Positions 33,441 to 44,500 of a stretch of 64,000 nucleotides of DNA are shown here, piece by piece. The stretch covers positions 40,832,044 to 40,896,043 of the forward strand of contig NC_072897.1 of assembly GCF_027943255.1 (NCBI RefSeq), in the 5' to 3' direction. The notes under the pieces were generated by a model, which was given only the letters and a program-made list of their open reading frames with translations, was not told the origin of the DNA and searched no databases. Within the stretch, counting starts at the first letter, position 1, and each line of letters starts with the position of its first letter. The position numbers were made by a program, and so were the translations under genes. Source of the stretch: Anastrepha obliqua (taxonomy: Eukaryota > Arthropoda > Insecta > Diptera > Tephritidae).

Positions 33441-33981
33441 GTGCCTGCGTCTAGGTCCCGTTCTTCGGCGGCATCCTCGTATATGCATGTGGGATGTTCG
33501 CATTTCCCTATTTTGAACAGGAAACTCAAAAATTTAGACGTCCCATGCCCCGCAAGCATTTGGGTTGTGTAAAAATGGACTTCACCAGTTCCTGCTGTTC
33601 CATGTGGCAACGTCTTTTATAAAGCTAGCCGTCCATCTGCCGCATGTTTCGTTAATCCAGCGGTGTAGCCATAGCCTTAGCGTTTCATCTCTTATTTCGT
33701 GTGCTACAGGTTTGCTTACTCTTTCTTCCTTTCCATCCATCTGTAAAGCCCATAACGTTTTCCTCTCAAAGACTAGAAAGTCTATTGGTATTGAACCGCT
33801 TATTACTTGAACAGCTGGACCGGATACTGTGCGGTAGGCGGAAACAACTCTAACGGCTGCCGATGTTAAGAGCTTGTATCGTTGATTTACCTTTAGCGCG
33901 TTGGCCAACAGTTCAGTTTCGTATAAGACAACGGTAGCCATTTTTATTTATTATTTTCCATTTCGTCAGGGTTGGACCTTA
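33440..33981 (-). pseudogene. R1-clade LINE ORF2 C-terminal part
   Basis: The minus frame 33941-33582 encodes ATVVLYETELLANALKVNQR, AAVRVVSAYRTVSGPAVQVI SGSIPIDFLVFERK, then RLWLHRWINETCGRWTASFI KDV. This is the conserved segment after the RT thumb of R1-type LINEs, followed by the region leading into the C-terminal zinc finger, which is broken at ~33560. It continues, across the mariner at 33982-35246, the LINE at 35247-36770. Confidence 0.65.
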
Positions 33982-35246
33982 TACGAGGGGTGCCTTTTAT
34001 ATGTCGGGATTAGAGAACAAAAACAAATTTTAATCATCGAAAATCACTTTATTGTTTTTCAAAATATTCTCCATGAAGATCTATACACTTTTGCATGCGT
34101 TTGAACCAATTGTCGAAGCACTTTTGCCACTCTGAATGAGGTACCTCCAAAACATGCATTCTGAATGCCGCAACCGCTTCTTCAGGTGTCGAAAAACGTT
34201 GACCTCTCAGTTTGTTTTTTACGTACGGGAATAAAAAGAAGTCATTCGGTGCCAAGTCAGGATTATACGGCGGATGACCCATTAATTCGATGTTTTGGGT
34301 GCTCAAAAATGCAATTGTTTGAGTCGATGTGTGAGAGCTCGCATTGTCCTGGTGAAGAGTGATCCGTCTTTGGCGATTGGTTTTCCTAATTTCTTGGAAG
34401 ACAACTGGGAAACAAATGGTTGTGTACCACTCAGAATTTACTGTTCTGCGTTGTTCTAGTGGTACGGTTGCGACATGTCCAGTTTTCCCGAAAAAACAGG
34501 CGACCATTTGCTTGGATTTGGCTCATCTTGAAACACCCATACAGTCGACTTGTGTTTACTTTCGGGCTCATACGCGTAAATCCATGAATCATCACCTGTC
34601 ACGATGTCATAGACGTGTTTCGAAGCCCCGCGATCGTATTTTTTGAGCATTTCCTTCGACCAATCGACACGAGCCTTTTTTTGAGCGATTGACAAATTGT
34701 GTGGGATCCAACGCGAACAAATTTTTTTGACAGTCAAATGTTTATGCAATATTGAATGTATGCTGGTCCCACTAATGCCTAAGATTGTCTCAATCTCACG
34801 ATAGGTCACATGACGATCTTGCAATATCAGTTCGCGCACAGCATCAATGGTTTTCGGAACAACAACTGATTTTGGACAACCTTCACGAAATTTGTCTTGG
34901 AGTGAACTACGACCACGATTGAATTCACCATACCATCGATAAACACTGGTCCTTTATGGAGCTTCATCGCCAAAAAATGAATTAAGTTCATCCATGCAAT
35001 GTGGCTGAGTTAATCCAAGTCGAAAGTTGTAAAAAATAATCGCACGAATATGTTCACGATTTAATTCCATTTTTGGACCGAGATGAATCTTTTAAGTTAC
35101 TGTAAACAACACAAGTAGCGCTGGTATTTCAAAACGTTCTGAGTACGTAAAAGCCAAAAAATGTCAAACTTTGCGATACAGCTGTCAGTTGCCAGATTGC
35201 AACACCAGGGTTGCAAAATCGCGACATATAAAAGACACCCTTCGTA
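33982..35246 (-). mobile_element. Full-length mariner element (DD34D)
   Basis: The ends match as inverted repeats over about 30 bases: TACGAGGGGTGCCTTTTATA at the left, and the complement of TATAAAAGACACCCTTCGTA at the right. TA lies at each edge (33982-33983, 35245-35246). Length 1,265 bp, usual for mariner. It contains one transposase gene on the minus strand and splits an R1-clade LINE of the same strand. Confidence 0.9.
34049..35070 (-). pseudogene. Mariner transposase, one nonsense codon and one frameshift
   Basis: Start ATG at 35070-35068 (MELNREHIRAIIFYNFRLGL). The first helix-turn-helix follows, with a TAA stop just after FFGDEAP near 34960. The second helix-turn-helix is EIETILGISGTSIHSILHKH. 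First catalytic Asp in VTGDDSWIYAYEPES (~34590-34550). A frameshift after DEPNP near 34500 leads to QMVACFFGKTGHV. Second Asp in HQDNASSH (~34350), third in LAPNDFFLF, with 34 residues between. The C-terminus ends LHGEYFEKQ. About 340 codons, normal length. All three catalytic Asp are present, so the copy is fairly young. Confidence 0.9.
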
Positions 35247-36770
35247 TGTTTGCCATCAGTCTACTAAGTAGGGATATCATCTTAGCGGCTTTCTTTGCTT
35301 CGTGTTTTATTTGGGCCCAGAACCTTAGTCTTGAGTCCAGTCTTATGCCTGGGTACTTTAGAACTAAGCACAAGTCTTAGCGTGTGTGAGTAAGTTTGCA
35401 TGCCAACTTCAAACGGGATATGCTTCTTGGTTAGAAGTATGAGCTCCGTTTTCTCTGTGGCTAATTTGGTAAAGTTTTCTACGAGCTTCTTCAAAGTTTC
35501 GTGCTGCGATATCGCATGCGTATCGATTAGAGAAGCTCTATAGGACATTTCTATATTGAATATATCGTTATAACTAATGTTCCACAAGTAGGAATTTGAC
35601 CCTTGTGACGTCTATACCACGAGAACCCTCTGAGGTTTGATAGACGAGTTTGCGTAATTGTGTACTGATTGTGTACTGCCTTGTTGTGCTGCTCCTTCGC
35701 TGTTTATGACAGTTTCAATTGCTCCTATTGTAGACTTTCCGCGTCTAAAGCCCTGCTGTTTTTCTCACAGTCCTCCGGCGTTATCTATGGCTGCGGTCAG
35801 TCGAGGCTTGATCAATCTTTGAAGAAGCTTGCCTGCTGTGCCGATCATGCATAATGACCGATATGCTGATGGGAGGGTCGAGTTGCCATTCCCCTTGCAT
35901 ACTAGGACGAGCTGCTGCTTGTTCCAGATTTCTGGGAAAGTTCCCTCTCTTAGACAGGCGTTGTACATGTCTAGTACGACTTGTGGTCGCGTTTTTGCGA
36001 TCTCCTTGGGGAATTCTGGTGCCTTGTTGTGTTTGAGTTTTCTCGCAGCTGAGTGGAGTTCCGCACTGGTGAATATTGGAGGCTCTTCTGTCACGTTTAT
36101 TTGACGTTTAATGCCTTTTCTGAATTCGTGACTTGGAAAGAGTTCTTTTACGTTGTGCTCGCGCTCGAGCTTAGTTCAGGTGTAGGTGTCCTCCAATTCT
36201 TCTTTCTTGCTATTTGCAATAGCGACCTTAGCTGCTTTTTTCCACTCTTGTATGCTTCTGCGTCCACAGGCTTGCCCGGTTCGTGTGCCCGTATATTTTC
36301 GTCTGAGGCGAAGACAGTCACGTCTCAACTCGGCTATTTCCTCCGTCAACCAATAAACAGAGCTTTTATGTTTTTTCTCTGTCAGAGTCGACATCGCTTT
36401 ATTACAAGCTTGTTTGATGCGAAGCATTTCTGCTCTCACCACTTCTGTGGCGCTTTTAAGAGTTGTGGCTCCGCGGGAATGTGCATCAACGGTGGCTATT
36501 AGCACTTCGCGGTCAAACTTTGATACATGCCATTTCCGGATAGCACTTTTCTTATATTCGCAGTTTTGTTTCTGTACCGCGCATTTTCCCGATCCCGTTA
36601 TATGATCAGTCAAGCTCCGATTGTGGCTTAATTTTAACGGTTTTTGCAGTTTTTCTATAATAGCTTAGGGCCAGTCTTTGGACCTGCTTCAGCAGCAAAT
36701 CTAATTCACCTCCTTTTTTCGCCAACAATTTGCCATTAGCTATCTTCGCCATTTATGTTTGACAAGCGTT
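35247..36770 (-). pseudogene. R1-clade LINE ORF2 (RT and linker), broken
   Basis: From the 5' side on the minus strand: an endonuclease C-terminal remnant and linker (36613-36176: SAIRKWHVSKFDREVLIATV, RAEMLRIKQACNKAMSTL, VYWLTEEIAELRRDCLRLRR KYT), then the RT N-terminus (36094-35765: FTSAELHSAARKLKHNKAPE, VLDMYNACLREGTFPEIWNK QQLVLV, YRSLCMIGTAGKLLQRLI). After missing palm sequence comes the thumb (35587-35282: ETLKKLVENFTKLATEKTEL) and YPGIRLDSRLRFWAQIKHEA, then SLLSRLMAN directly at the mariner. The catalytic palm region is lost between ~35740 and 35600. Confidence 0.65.
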
Positions 36771-36799
36771 TGAAGGGAACTGGAGGACTTGTGGCCAGT

Positions 36800-37200
36800 C
36801 GTTTCGCCTAGTACGTGCTAGGTGTGGCCACAATGGTAGCTCGTATAGCTTCAGATGCTGCATTATTTTTTGTTTATTTCTCTGTCGTCACCCAATTTCG
36901 TCGGTGGCTGCCAATTACGTCATCTTTTACCATATTTTATGTCCATGCTGACGCTCTTCTGCTTTAGTAGTGCAAGCTTCATTTTATTTATCACCCTTTT
37001 ACATTTCGTAAGTGATTCTTCTTCGGCTGCTCTAGTTTTTTGTATGAACTCCTGTTTTGGAAAACTGTGATAGGACGACAGTAGTTCAGGAGTGGGGAAC
37101 TGTGTTGACTGCTTCGGTGTTTCGATTTGGGTTTCTACTACCGTTTTGTCTTTTTTGATGGTTGAGGCGTGCTCAGTACCGAAGATCACAGTACTCTGCT
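36800..37200 (-). pseudogene. Possible R1-type LINE ORF1 remnant
   Basis: The minus frame 37189-36920 encodes an 89-residue Lys/Glu/Ser-rich helical segment (PTPELLSSYHSFPKQEFIQK onward). It sits just upstream of the R1 ORF2 remnant on the same strand, as ORF1 would. No zinc knuckles are visible, so the assignment is positional. Confidence 0.3.
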
Positions 37201-37561
37201 GCTCCTTTTGAACACGCTTCTCTCATCGGCGTTTCCTTAATTAATTTTGTGTTGTTGTTGTTGTAGTTGTTTATTTTCCATCAGACACTAGTCAGGAGTT
37301 GCCTCAACTGAGCTTGTACCACCAACTTAATGGTGACGTAGCATCAAACGTACTTGAAGACCTGCCAGTGTTTTAACGAGACGGGGGCGATTGTAGCATT
37401 AACCTATCAGCCATTTCGGTGAGGTGTCACCCTCCTGTACTGAGGTGATAGAGTACTACTTTCAACAGTGGATAGAATACTACTTTCAAGAGCCTTTAGA
37501 CTGTTTAATACGAATAATTTTTACTGTATAGCATAATCAGGATCGTACTGGTCTCGATATG
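37201..37561. other. No gene; short TTG repeat
   Basis: Contains (TTG)n at about 37247-37270 and otherwise no feature I can support. Confidence 0.3.
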
Positions 37562-38663
37562 TACGAGGTGTGTGCAAAAATTATCACGAATTTTGTGTTT
37601 TTTCAAAAAGTATCTATTTATTCATTAATATCTATTTTGTCCCCTTCAAAGTAATCCCCATGAGATATTATGCACTTGTGCCAACGTTTTTTCCAATCTT
37701 CGAAAGACTTCAAAAAATCATTTTTTGTTTATCTTGTTTAGCTCCTCCTTCGATGCCGTCTTTATTTCGTCAATCGTAGAGTGGCGTCGTCCTTTCATGG
37801 GCCTCTTCAGTTTCGGGAACAAGAAAAAGTCACAGGGGGTCAGATATGGGAAATACAGTGGTTGTGACATCATTAGCGTATTGTTTTTGGCCAAAAAGTC
37901 GCGCGCAAGCAACAATGTGTGAGCAGGGGCGCTATCGTGATGCAAGAGCCAATTCTTGTTTTTCCACAACTACTGGCGTTTCTGGCGGATTGCTTAGCGT
38001 GAATTGCCCATAACTTGCGGGTAATATTCCTTATTGACCGTTTTACCTTGTGGCAAGAGCTCATGATGCACAAAGCCCCTGTAATCAAAGAAAACGGTAA
38101 GCAAAACTTTTACATTCGACCGAACTTGGCGAGCTTTTTTCGGTCTTGGTTCGTGCGGCAACTTACATTGAGATCATTGAGCTTTGGTTTCCTCGTCATA
38201 ACCATAAATCCACGATTCGTCATCAGTTATGACCCTCTGGAGCTCGAGCCAATCGATACGTCTAGGTCCTCAGAAACTTCTCTAATGGTGATTAGACGAT
38301 TCGCCAATACAATTTTCTTCACTTCATCGATTTTTTGTCTGTTGTTGAAGTTCTCGGGCGTCTGGCACTTCAGAGAACATTTTGTACCACCGATAAACGT
38401 TGCTTTGGACCAAAGTAGCTTCTCGTATGACACAGTCTACATTCGGAATGCATCCGCGCACTTAATTTCGTTTTCCACCCAAATTTGATACAGGTTCTTT
38501 GATCCATCTCTTTGAATAGGTAAAAATCGAAGACGAGCCGAAACACGTGCAAGCATGAGTGAGTGACATGAGTACCAACATATCGCCACAAAAAAATCGA
38601 AATTGGAATATACGTAACATGCAAAAATTCAAAATTCGCGATACTTTTTGAACACACCTTGTA
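37562..38663 (-). mobile_element. Mariner element, DD34D, decayed
   Basis: Inverted repeats: left TACGAGGTGTGTGCAAAAAT, right the complement of TTTTTGAACACACCTTGTA, matching over ~34 bases (both run into CGCGAATTTTG / CACGAATTTTG). TA lies at both edges. The minus-strand transposase is split by frameshifts and stops: an N-terminal piece near 38510-38400 and 38433-38227, the first catalytic Asp in VITDDESWIYGYDEE (~38230-38185), the second in LHHDSAPAH (~37940), the third in LTPCDFFLF (~37840), 34 residues apart. The usual S-P-D before the third Asp reads F-P-Y. Confidence 0.85.
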
Positions 38664-38677
38664 TATATTGTAGTAAA

Positions 38678-39041
38678 TACAGGGTTGGCCATCTTAAACT
38701 GACCCATGTGCTTATTAAAAAAATATGGAAAAAGAAACATTTTTTTGTGTTTCATTCTGAAAAACATTTAATTTAGTTCAAGGAGATTCGTTTACATCAC
38801 TTTTTGAATATGATATCGCGCAAGTGGTCGCCCTTAGCTCGTATAGCGTAATGTGCCCGTTTTTCGGCGTTTTCCATAGTTTTGTCCAGCGTCTCGGCCG
38901 ATATGGCGGCTATTTCCCGTCGGATATTGGCCTTAAATGCGCCTAGTGTCTTTGGCTTGTTGACGTAAACCTTAGATTTCAAATTACAGTAAAAAGTTAT
39001 AGGGTTACTCAATGGGTCAGTTTAATATGGCCAACCCTGTA
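38678..39041 (-). mobile_element. Mariner-derived MITE, second full copy
   Basis: Inverse-orientation sister of the element at 9845-10208: same inverted repeats (TACAGGGTTGGCCATCTTAA and ...ATATGGCCAACCCTGTA), same length, and the same 71-codon frame on the minus strand (39012-38797, ending KGDHLRDIIFKK). The two copies differ by few bases, for example EKG to EKR in the frame. It lies 14 bases from the mariner on its left, and its right TA is the start of the next element. Confidence 0.85.
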
Positions 39042-39548
39042 TACCCTATAATCAAAAAGTACCGTGAATGTTTAATTTGAACGAACCGCGTAGGTGGGAA
39101 CCGGTCCATATCTATTTCTAAGTTGGTAGGACTGTAAGACACACATTCGCCATCGGATGATTTAAGAGATACTGTACGTCGCAAACGGCCGGAAATGAGG
39201 GCAAACAATTCTTGGATTTTGCATGATGATAACGCGCCATTGCACGGAGGCCAAATTGTGCTGAATTATTTGACCAAACGCCTAGTAAATACCATCGTGC
39301 ATGCACCTATTCACCTGATATTGCCCAGTGCGACTTCTTTTTGTTTCCCAAGTTGAAGTTACGAAGGAGCTGAAGGCCATCCCTTCCTCGGCCTACCAGG
39401 GGAGCATGGAGGACTGGGTAAAGCGTTGACACATGTGTGTTGGTTCAGACTGGTCATATTTTGAAGTGGATAAAATAAATTTGCCTGAAACTTAACTCCG
39501 TTTTATTTTATTTAAACATTCCCGGTACTTTCTGATCATAAGGTATAT
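39040..39548 (+). mobile_element. Mariner deletion derivative
   Basis: Inverted repeats: left TATACCCTATAATCAAAAAG and right the complement of CTTTCTGATCATAAGGTATA, both continuing into TACCG(T/G)GAATGTTTA, about 34 bases. The plus strand between them keeps ILHDDNAPLHGGQIVLNYLT KR and, after a frame change, CDFFLFP (second and third catalytic Asp regions). The N-terminal half and first Asp are deleted. Length ~0.5 kb. Confidence 0.75.
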
Positions 39549-40425
39549 ACAGGGTTGGCCATGGAAAATTTTCCTTTTTGAATCGGCTATAAAAAATAAA
39601 CGAATCAATATTTTTTCAAACCTTTTTTTTATTTTGAAGATTGAATATTGTCATTTATGAATAAAAAATAATATCGTTCAAATGACTGCCACGACTGGCT
39701 TTACAGTAGGCCATTCGATCAACCCTATTTTTAAGCACATTATCGATTGTTTGGGCTCCAATTTCATGAATGGCAACTTCGATCTCGTGTTTTAAAGCAT
39801 CAATCGTCGCTGGATGGTTCGCATAGCATTTGTCCTTAACGGCTCCTCACAAAAAATAGTCCAACTTACAGCTCCGAGGCGGCCAATTGATATCGGAATT
39901 TCGGCTGATTATTCGATTTTCAAAAACGGTAGCCAAAAATTCGAGTGTAACTTCGGCAGTGTGGCAAGTTGCACCGTCCTGTTGAAACCAAATGTCGTCC
40001 ATGTCATCCTCTTCAATTTTTGGAAACAACTCGTAGAGCATGTCACGGTAACGCTTGCCATTTACTATAACCGCGGCTCCTCGCTCATTTTCGAAAAAAA
40101 ATGGGCCGATGATGCCGCCAGACCAAAAACCGCACCAAACAGTGACTCGTTCTTGATGCATTTGCTTCTCTACAGTAACGTGTGGATTTTGCTTATTGAC
40201 GTAGCTATCGATGTGAAAATGAGCTTCATCAGAAAAGAAGAAGAAGACTCATCACTTCGGAAATAGGTTTTCAATATTTACCAATTTTGTTCAAGCGTAT
40301 AGCGTCCCATTTCGTAAATGTCAAACCTTTAAGTAAATTATGAACACATTTGACATGTCATTTGTGTTACCATTCTCAAAAAAATAGGTGGTTCAAAAAG
40401 GAAACGCTATATGGCTCACCCTGTA
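39548..40425 (-). mobile_element. DD41D Tc1/mariner deletion derivative
   Basis: Ends TACAGGGTTGGCCATGGAAA and the complement of ATATGGCTCACCCTGTA, with TTTCCTTTTTGAA shared just inside; TA at both edges. The minus-strand transposase remnant begins MGRYTLEQ near 40310 and jumps to FSDEAHFHIDSYVNKQNPHV (first Asp). It is open from 40161 to 39847 (VTVWCGFWSGGIIGPFFFEN, FQQDGATCH with the second Asp). It loses three residues around the third Asp (RSCKLDYF) and reads a stop where the conserved Trp of the DYFLWG word is expected (~39846). The tail GSHLNDIIFYS is still legible to ~39660. Confidence 0.8.
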
Positions 40426-40479
40426 TATAGTAAATATTGTTAACATTATGATAGTAAGAAGAATTGTTATGTTTGTGCT

Positions 40480-41095
40480 TACGTTTAGGATATTTGATTA
40501 ATCTTTGTTTGATATTGTATTTGTTCGATATACGAGCATTTTATTTGTTTAATTTGTTTTAAATATAATGATTCTAGCTTTAAATTGAAGAAAGTTGTAT
40601 TTGAGTTTTCTTTGATTTTGGTTATAACGTTAGGTAGAATAAATTGATCGTTAATTTCACAATTAATTACAATAATTACATTAATTTCACAATTTTAAAA
40701 TTTTACTACTTTTATTCTGATATCGATTTTGTTACAATTATGCTCGACTTTGAAATAGAAGTTTTTAAATATTAGTATACCAGGTACGAGTAGAATTTTG
40801 ATTACGACTGATTCCTCTTATGTTCGCATATCGCAGTATGCTTCCACGTAGTTTAATATATTTGAAATAAATTCATTAGAAATTTGAATTAAATTTTTCT
40901 TAAGATTATCTTTAACGTTTACATCTAAAATATTATTTTTGGAATATATCAGTATTTCGTAAGTATTTAATATGTATAATTGATTTATTGTTTACATTGG
41001 GAATTGACTCAAATATAATTTTGCATAGAATTTCTTTTGAGTATTGAGGAGTTTGGAGAATTATTTCGATATAATTATCGTGTAATAGTCCAGTC
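40480..41095 (-). pseudogene. Envelope-like remnant of a gypsy-group insect retroelement
   Basis: On the minus strand, with at least two frame changes, about 200 codons can be read that resemble the surface/transmembrane part of the third ORF of errantivirus-type gypsy elements: a long Asn/Ile/Lys-rich ectodomain with scattered conserved Cys and aromatic residues. In intact elements this protein can mediate membrane fusion. Here frameshifts and stops (for example around 40960 and 40830) prevent any product. No LTR or pol sequence adjoins it, so it is an isolated fragment. Similarity is judged by eye and the call is tentative. Confidence 0.4.
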
Positions 41096-41563
41096 ATTTG
41101 GTAAAAAAAGGGAGTTGCCTGGAAAGTTTTCCGGGAGTTTTCAAACTAGGTAATTTTTATAGATTTTGGCATGGTCTTTTCGAATTTCAACTTTGCCACC
41201 TCGTATCTGCGACGCTAGCGCATTTTTTACAATATCTCCATTCCGACGCAATTTATGAGAAAAACATATGTATACAAAATTCAACTAGATATAATTTAAT
41301 ACATTTTATGTTATGACGATTTTTTTATAAAATCGATAGTTTTTGGCGGACGAGCGCCACAATGTTATATTCACCTACACCACCACGTTCTTTCGTATAT
41401 TTCTCTACAATAATCTTCTACTATAGCAGGTTTTAGAAAAGCAGGTATAAGGGTAATGTGTCGCCTTTGTTGAAGGGTCCCTTTCTCTCTCGACCTTCAA
41501 CGAAACATCTGTCGGTAGAACTGTAGAGAAGTATCTAGTTTAGACTGAGTCATCAGTATACGT
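41096..41563. other. No gene recognised; upstream region of the next gene
   Basis: One 72-codon plus frame (41098-41316) without motif. The pyrimidine-rich tract CCCTTTCTCTCTCGACCTTC near 41489 and the following sequence may be the promoter or 5' UTR of the gene at 41673, by position only. Confidence 0.25.
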
Positions 41564-41709
41564 CTATCGTTCTACAGTGTAGTTTGTGTTTTTAGAATAA
41601 TGGCTTCTGATGAAAGAAATTGTTTTAGTTTTAGTTCTATCGTTCTACAGTGTAGTTTGTGTTTTTAGAATAATGGCTTCTGATGAAAGAAATAGTTTTA
41701 GTTGTGATA
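41564..41709 (+). repeat. 73-bp direct tandem duplication over a start codon
   Basis: CTATCGTTCTACAGTGTAGT and the next ~53 bases at 41564-41636 recur at 41637-41709, including ATGGCTTCTGATGAAAGAAA. So the translation start occurs twice (ATG at 41600 and 41673); the second leads into the long frame. Confidence 0.9.
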
Positions 41710-44500
41710 ATCCATTATTAGCAAATGAAACAATTGAAGTGAAGGAAAAAGGATTGGAGACTTTTCGTAAATCAAGTGTTAAAAGAAATGACAATAAAGT
41801 TAAACTTTTGGCGGGAATAAAATCGATAGCGGTTCATGATGTATGTCGAAAACGATACAACAATGAAAAGTTAATCGCTGCATCATTGCGTAGAGGAAGT
41901 GATGTCACGACACCTCAAGTACCACTGCGATCCTCGCACCCAACATTTCCTTTCAAAGACTATTGTTTTTTATGTGCTGATGAAATAACAGCAGAGTTTA
42001 TAGCAAAACAAAAACAGAAGCGGTTGTGCAAGCGTAGCCTTGTGTCCAGTGTGCGAAAATTATCAATGAAAAATAGTATTTCTGAACTTGCTAGAGCTCG
42101 TAATGATGATTGGGGTCGAACAATTGTTGAGCGTCTTCAGCATGTGAATGATTTGGTCGCAGCCGATGCACAGTACCATAGTTCCTGCATGAAAGAAAAT
42201 GTATCAAGCACCACCAGCTGAAAATAAAAGGGTCCGCATGCGAATGAGATAATTACTGCGATGCAGTTCATTTATTCTTATCTTGAGCAGAATTCCCATC
42301 AGTGTCAGTTTTCCTTGGATTGAAGGTGATTACCGCCCACACATAAAAACAGTCAAAGCACAACTCTTCAAAAAATACGGTGATGATATTTTAATTGCCA
42401 TCACTGCCAATAAGGCTCCCGTGGTTTGTTTCCGAAATACAGGACTTAAGCTATTAACGGAAGCCTGGTACAATCAAAAAAGTGATGACTAAGTAGAAGA
42501 ACGTATTGTAAAGACAGCAGCAGAAATTGTTATAGAAGATATTCGCTCTACAATCTACGAGACAAAGCATTATCCTCCATCAGAAAATTTTTTTCAAGGC
42601 TCTGAGTCTGATATACCTGAAACTCTACGCATTTTTTTAGATGGAGTGATTTTAAAAAACAAACGAGGGTCCCTTGAGAAATGGAAAAAAAGCATTGCTC
42701 TCGCCCATTCTGTAATTGCAGCAGCAAGGACAAAATCTTTTATATTAACAGTGCAGATTGGGCTAGCTGCATTTTTATTTCATAAGTATGGATCTCGGCG
42801 ATTAATAGATGTATTATCATCTCTTGGATTTTGCTCTTCATACACCGAAGCAATGTTGTTCGAAGTTTCAGCTATTATGCGCGCACCGTTAAATATCGAT
42901 GATAACGCATTTTCTCAATTTGTTTTTGACAACGCTGATTTCAATACGCAGACATTAGATGGTAAAAACACTTTCCATGCCATGGGCGATATCCATTGTG
43001 TAACACCTATAACTGCTATCGCTCCAAATCAAATAATGCCACGATTAAAACAAATGCCGTCTGCAGTAGTCGTTGGTAGTTTAGGTACCATTGCATTAAA
43101 AATATTTGTGAAAAAAAAACGATACGGGCTTGAAAACCATAAAGATTCAAGACCTCGGTAGCATTCGTGTGGCTTCGGAAGTAGTTATGCCATCCGTTTC
43201 AGTTTTATTGTGGCTATATGGAAAATGGGCCGGCCTGCCTAACGTACCTGGATGGAGTGGATTCATGGAACAAGTGACAACGGAACTTTCTTTCCAAAAA
43301 TCATTTGCTGTATGTTTGCCCTTCATTAATGCTCCACCGAGTGATTACGACACAATTTTGACTGCGTGAGCCATTACACCAGCATACTTGTTTCGTTACA
43401 TTTGACCAGCACCTGTATTTCAAAGCGCGAGACAGTATTTCCTCGTACGATGTGGACTCCAAATTAAGCGATACTGTCGTAAGACTCGGTGGATTTCATT
43501 TGTTAATGTCATTCCTGGGATCAATTGGATACATAATGACTGGAAGTGGATTAAAAGAGCTGTTTAACACCATTTACGAATTAAATTCAATTGAAAAAAT
43601 TATGACATAACATGCCTATTCGCGTGCGGTAAGAGCACATATATTGACGCATCTTTCAATTGCCCAAATTGTTCTGCAATCAATAGATTTTGCACCCGAT
43701 CTCAAACCAGACTTAGAAATAATTTTATACAATTTCGATAGGTCAGTGGTACTCGAGGCAGACCAGGAAGAATGCTGCAAAGAACTTGCGGAGCAATTTT
43801 AAAATCGATTGATTACATTTGAACAACGTGGCGCTACTGCGAAATTGTGGGTACAGTACTTCCGGATGGTTACACTCGTTAAACAATTCATTGAAGCAGA
43901 AAGAATGGGCAACTGGAGTTTACATCTTGATACTATCCACAAAATGATACCTTATTTTCATGCCAGCGGCCACTTCTTATATGCTAAATCCTGCCATTTA
44001 TATTTGCAAGACATGTCGGATTTAAAGAAACGAATGGCAGTCGAAGAATACGAACTTTTTACAACTAAAAGATATTTTACAATTAGACAGATATGGCAAT
44101 TGAGCAATCATTGATGAGGACAATGAAATGCTTTGGGGGCCTCACTCATGGACGAGGAGTTAACGACACCGTACTTTCCAACTGGACTTTAGGAATGGTA
44201 TTTTGCACAATATTTGCGACGAAGTGGAAAACTTTTGCAATGTTGCTTTTTATGGTTATGAGCAGCACATCGAAATGAGAAGTTCGCGGGTTAGTCGCGA
44301 CAATGATGATGTAAAAAAATTGATGGATTGGTTGTATAACCATCCACCTTTTCCAGAAATGAAGGATATCATGTCAATAAGCACTGGAGTTGTCCGTGCG
44401 TCAAGCGACCATTTTTTGAAAAGTCCCAGCGTAGGATATAGCCCTACCGATATAACGGAGGTGGCTTCAGCTGCAGAAGAGTACCAACTGGACGACTAGA
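41673..44500 (+). pseudogene. Uncharacterised arthropod TE-like protein, decayed
   Basis: Six collinear pieces in changing plus frames form one protein of about 900 codons. 41673-42221: MASDERNSF..., with zinc-binding-like words HDVCRKRY, YCFLCADE and YHSSCMKE. 42283-42640: FKKYGDDILIAITANKAPVV and a stop at 42490. 42646-43161: SIALAHSVIAAAR, SLGFCSSYTEAMLFE, FDNADFNTQTLDGKNTFHAM and GDIHCVTPI. 43172-43369: VLLWLYGKWAGLPNVPGWSG F. 43400-43800: degraded. 43809-44499: KLWVQYFRMVTLVKQFIEAE, YFHASGHFLYAKSCHLYLQD M, IEQSLMRTMK, GGLTHGRG and LHNICDEVENFC. I know these words as recurrent in many-copy, unnamed proteins of arthropods and cnidarians, which suggests a transposon family, but I cannot name its superfamily. 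Stops and frameshifts disable it. Confidence 0.55.
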
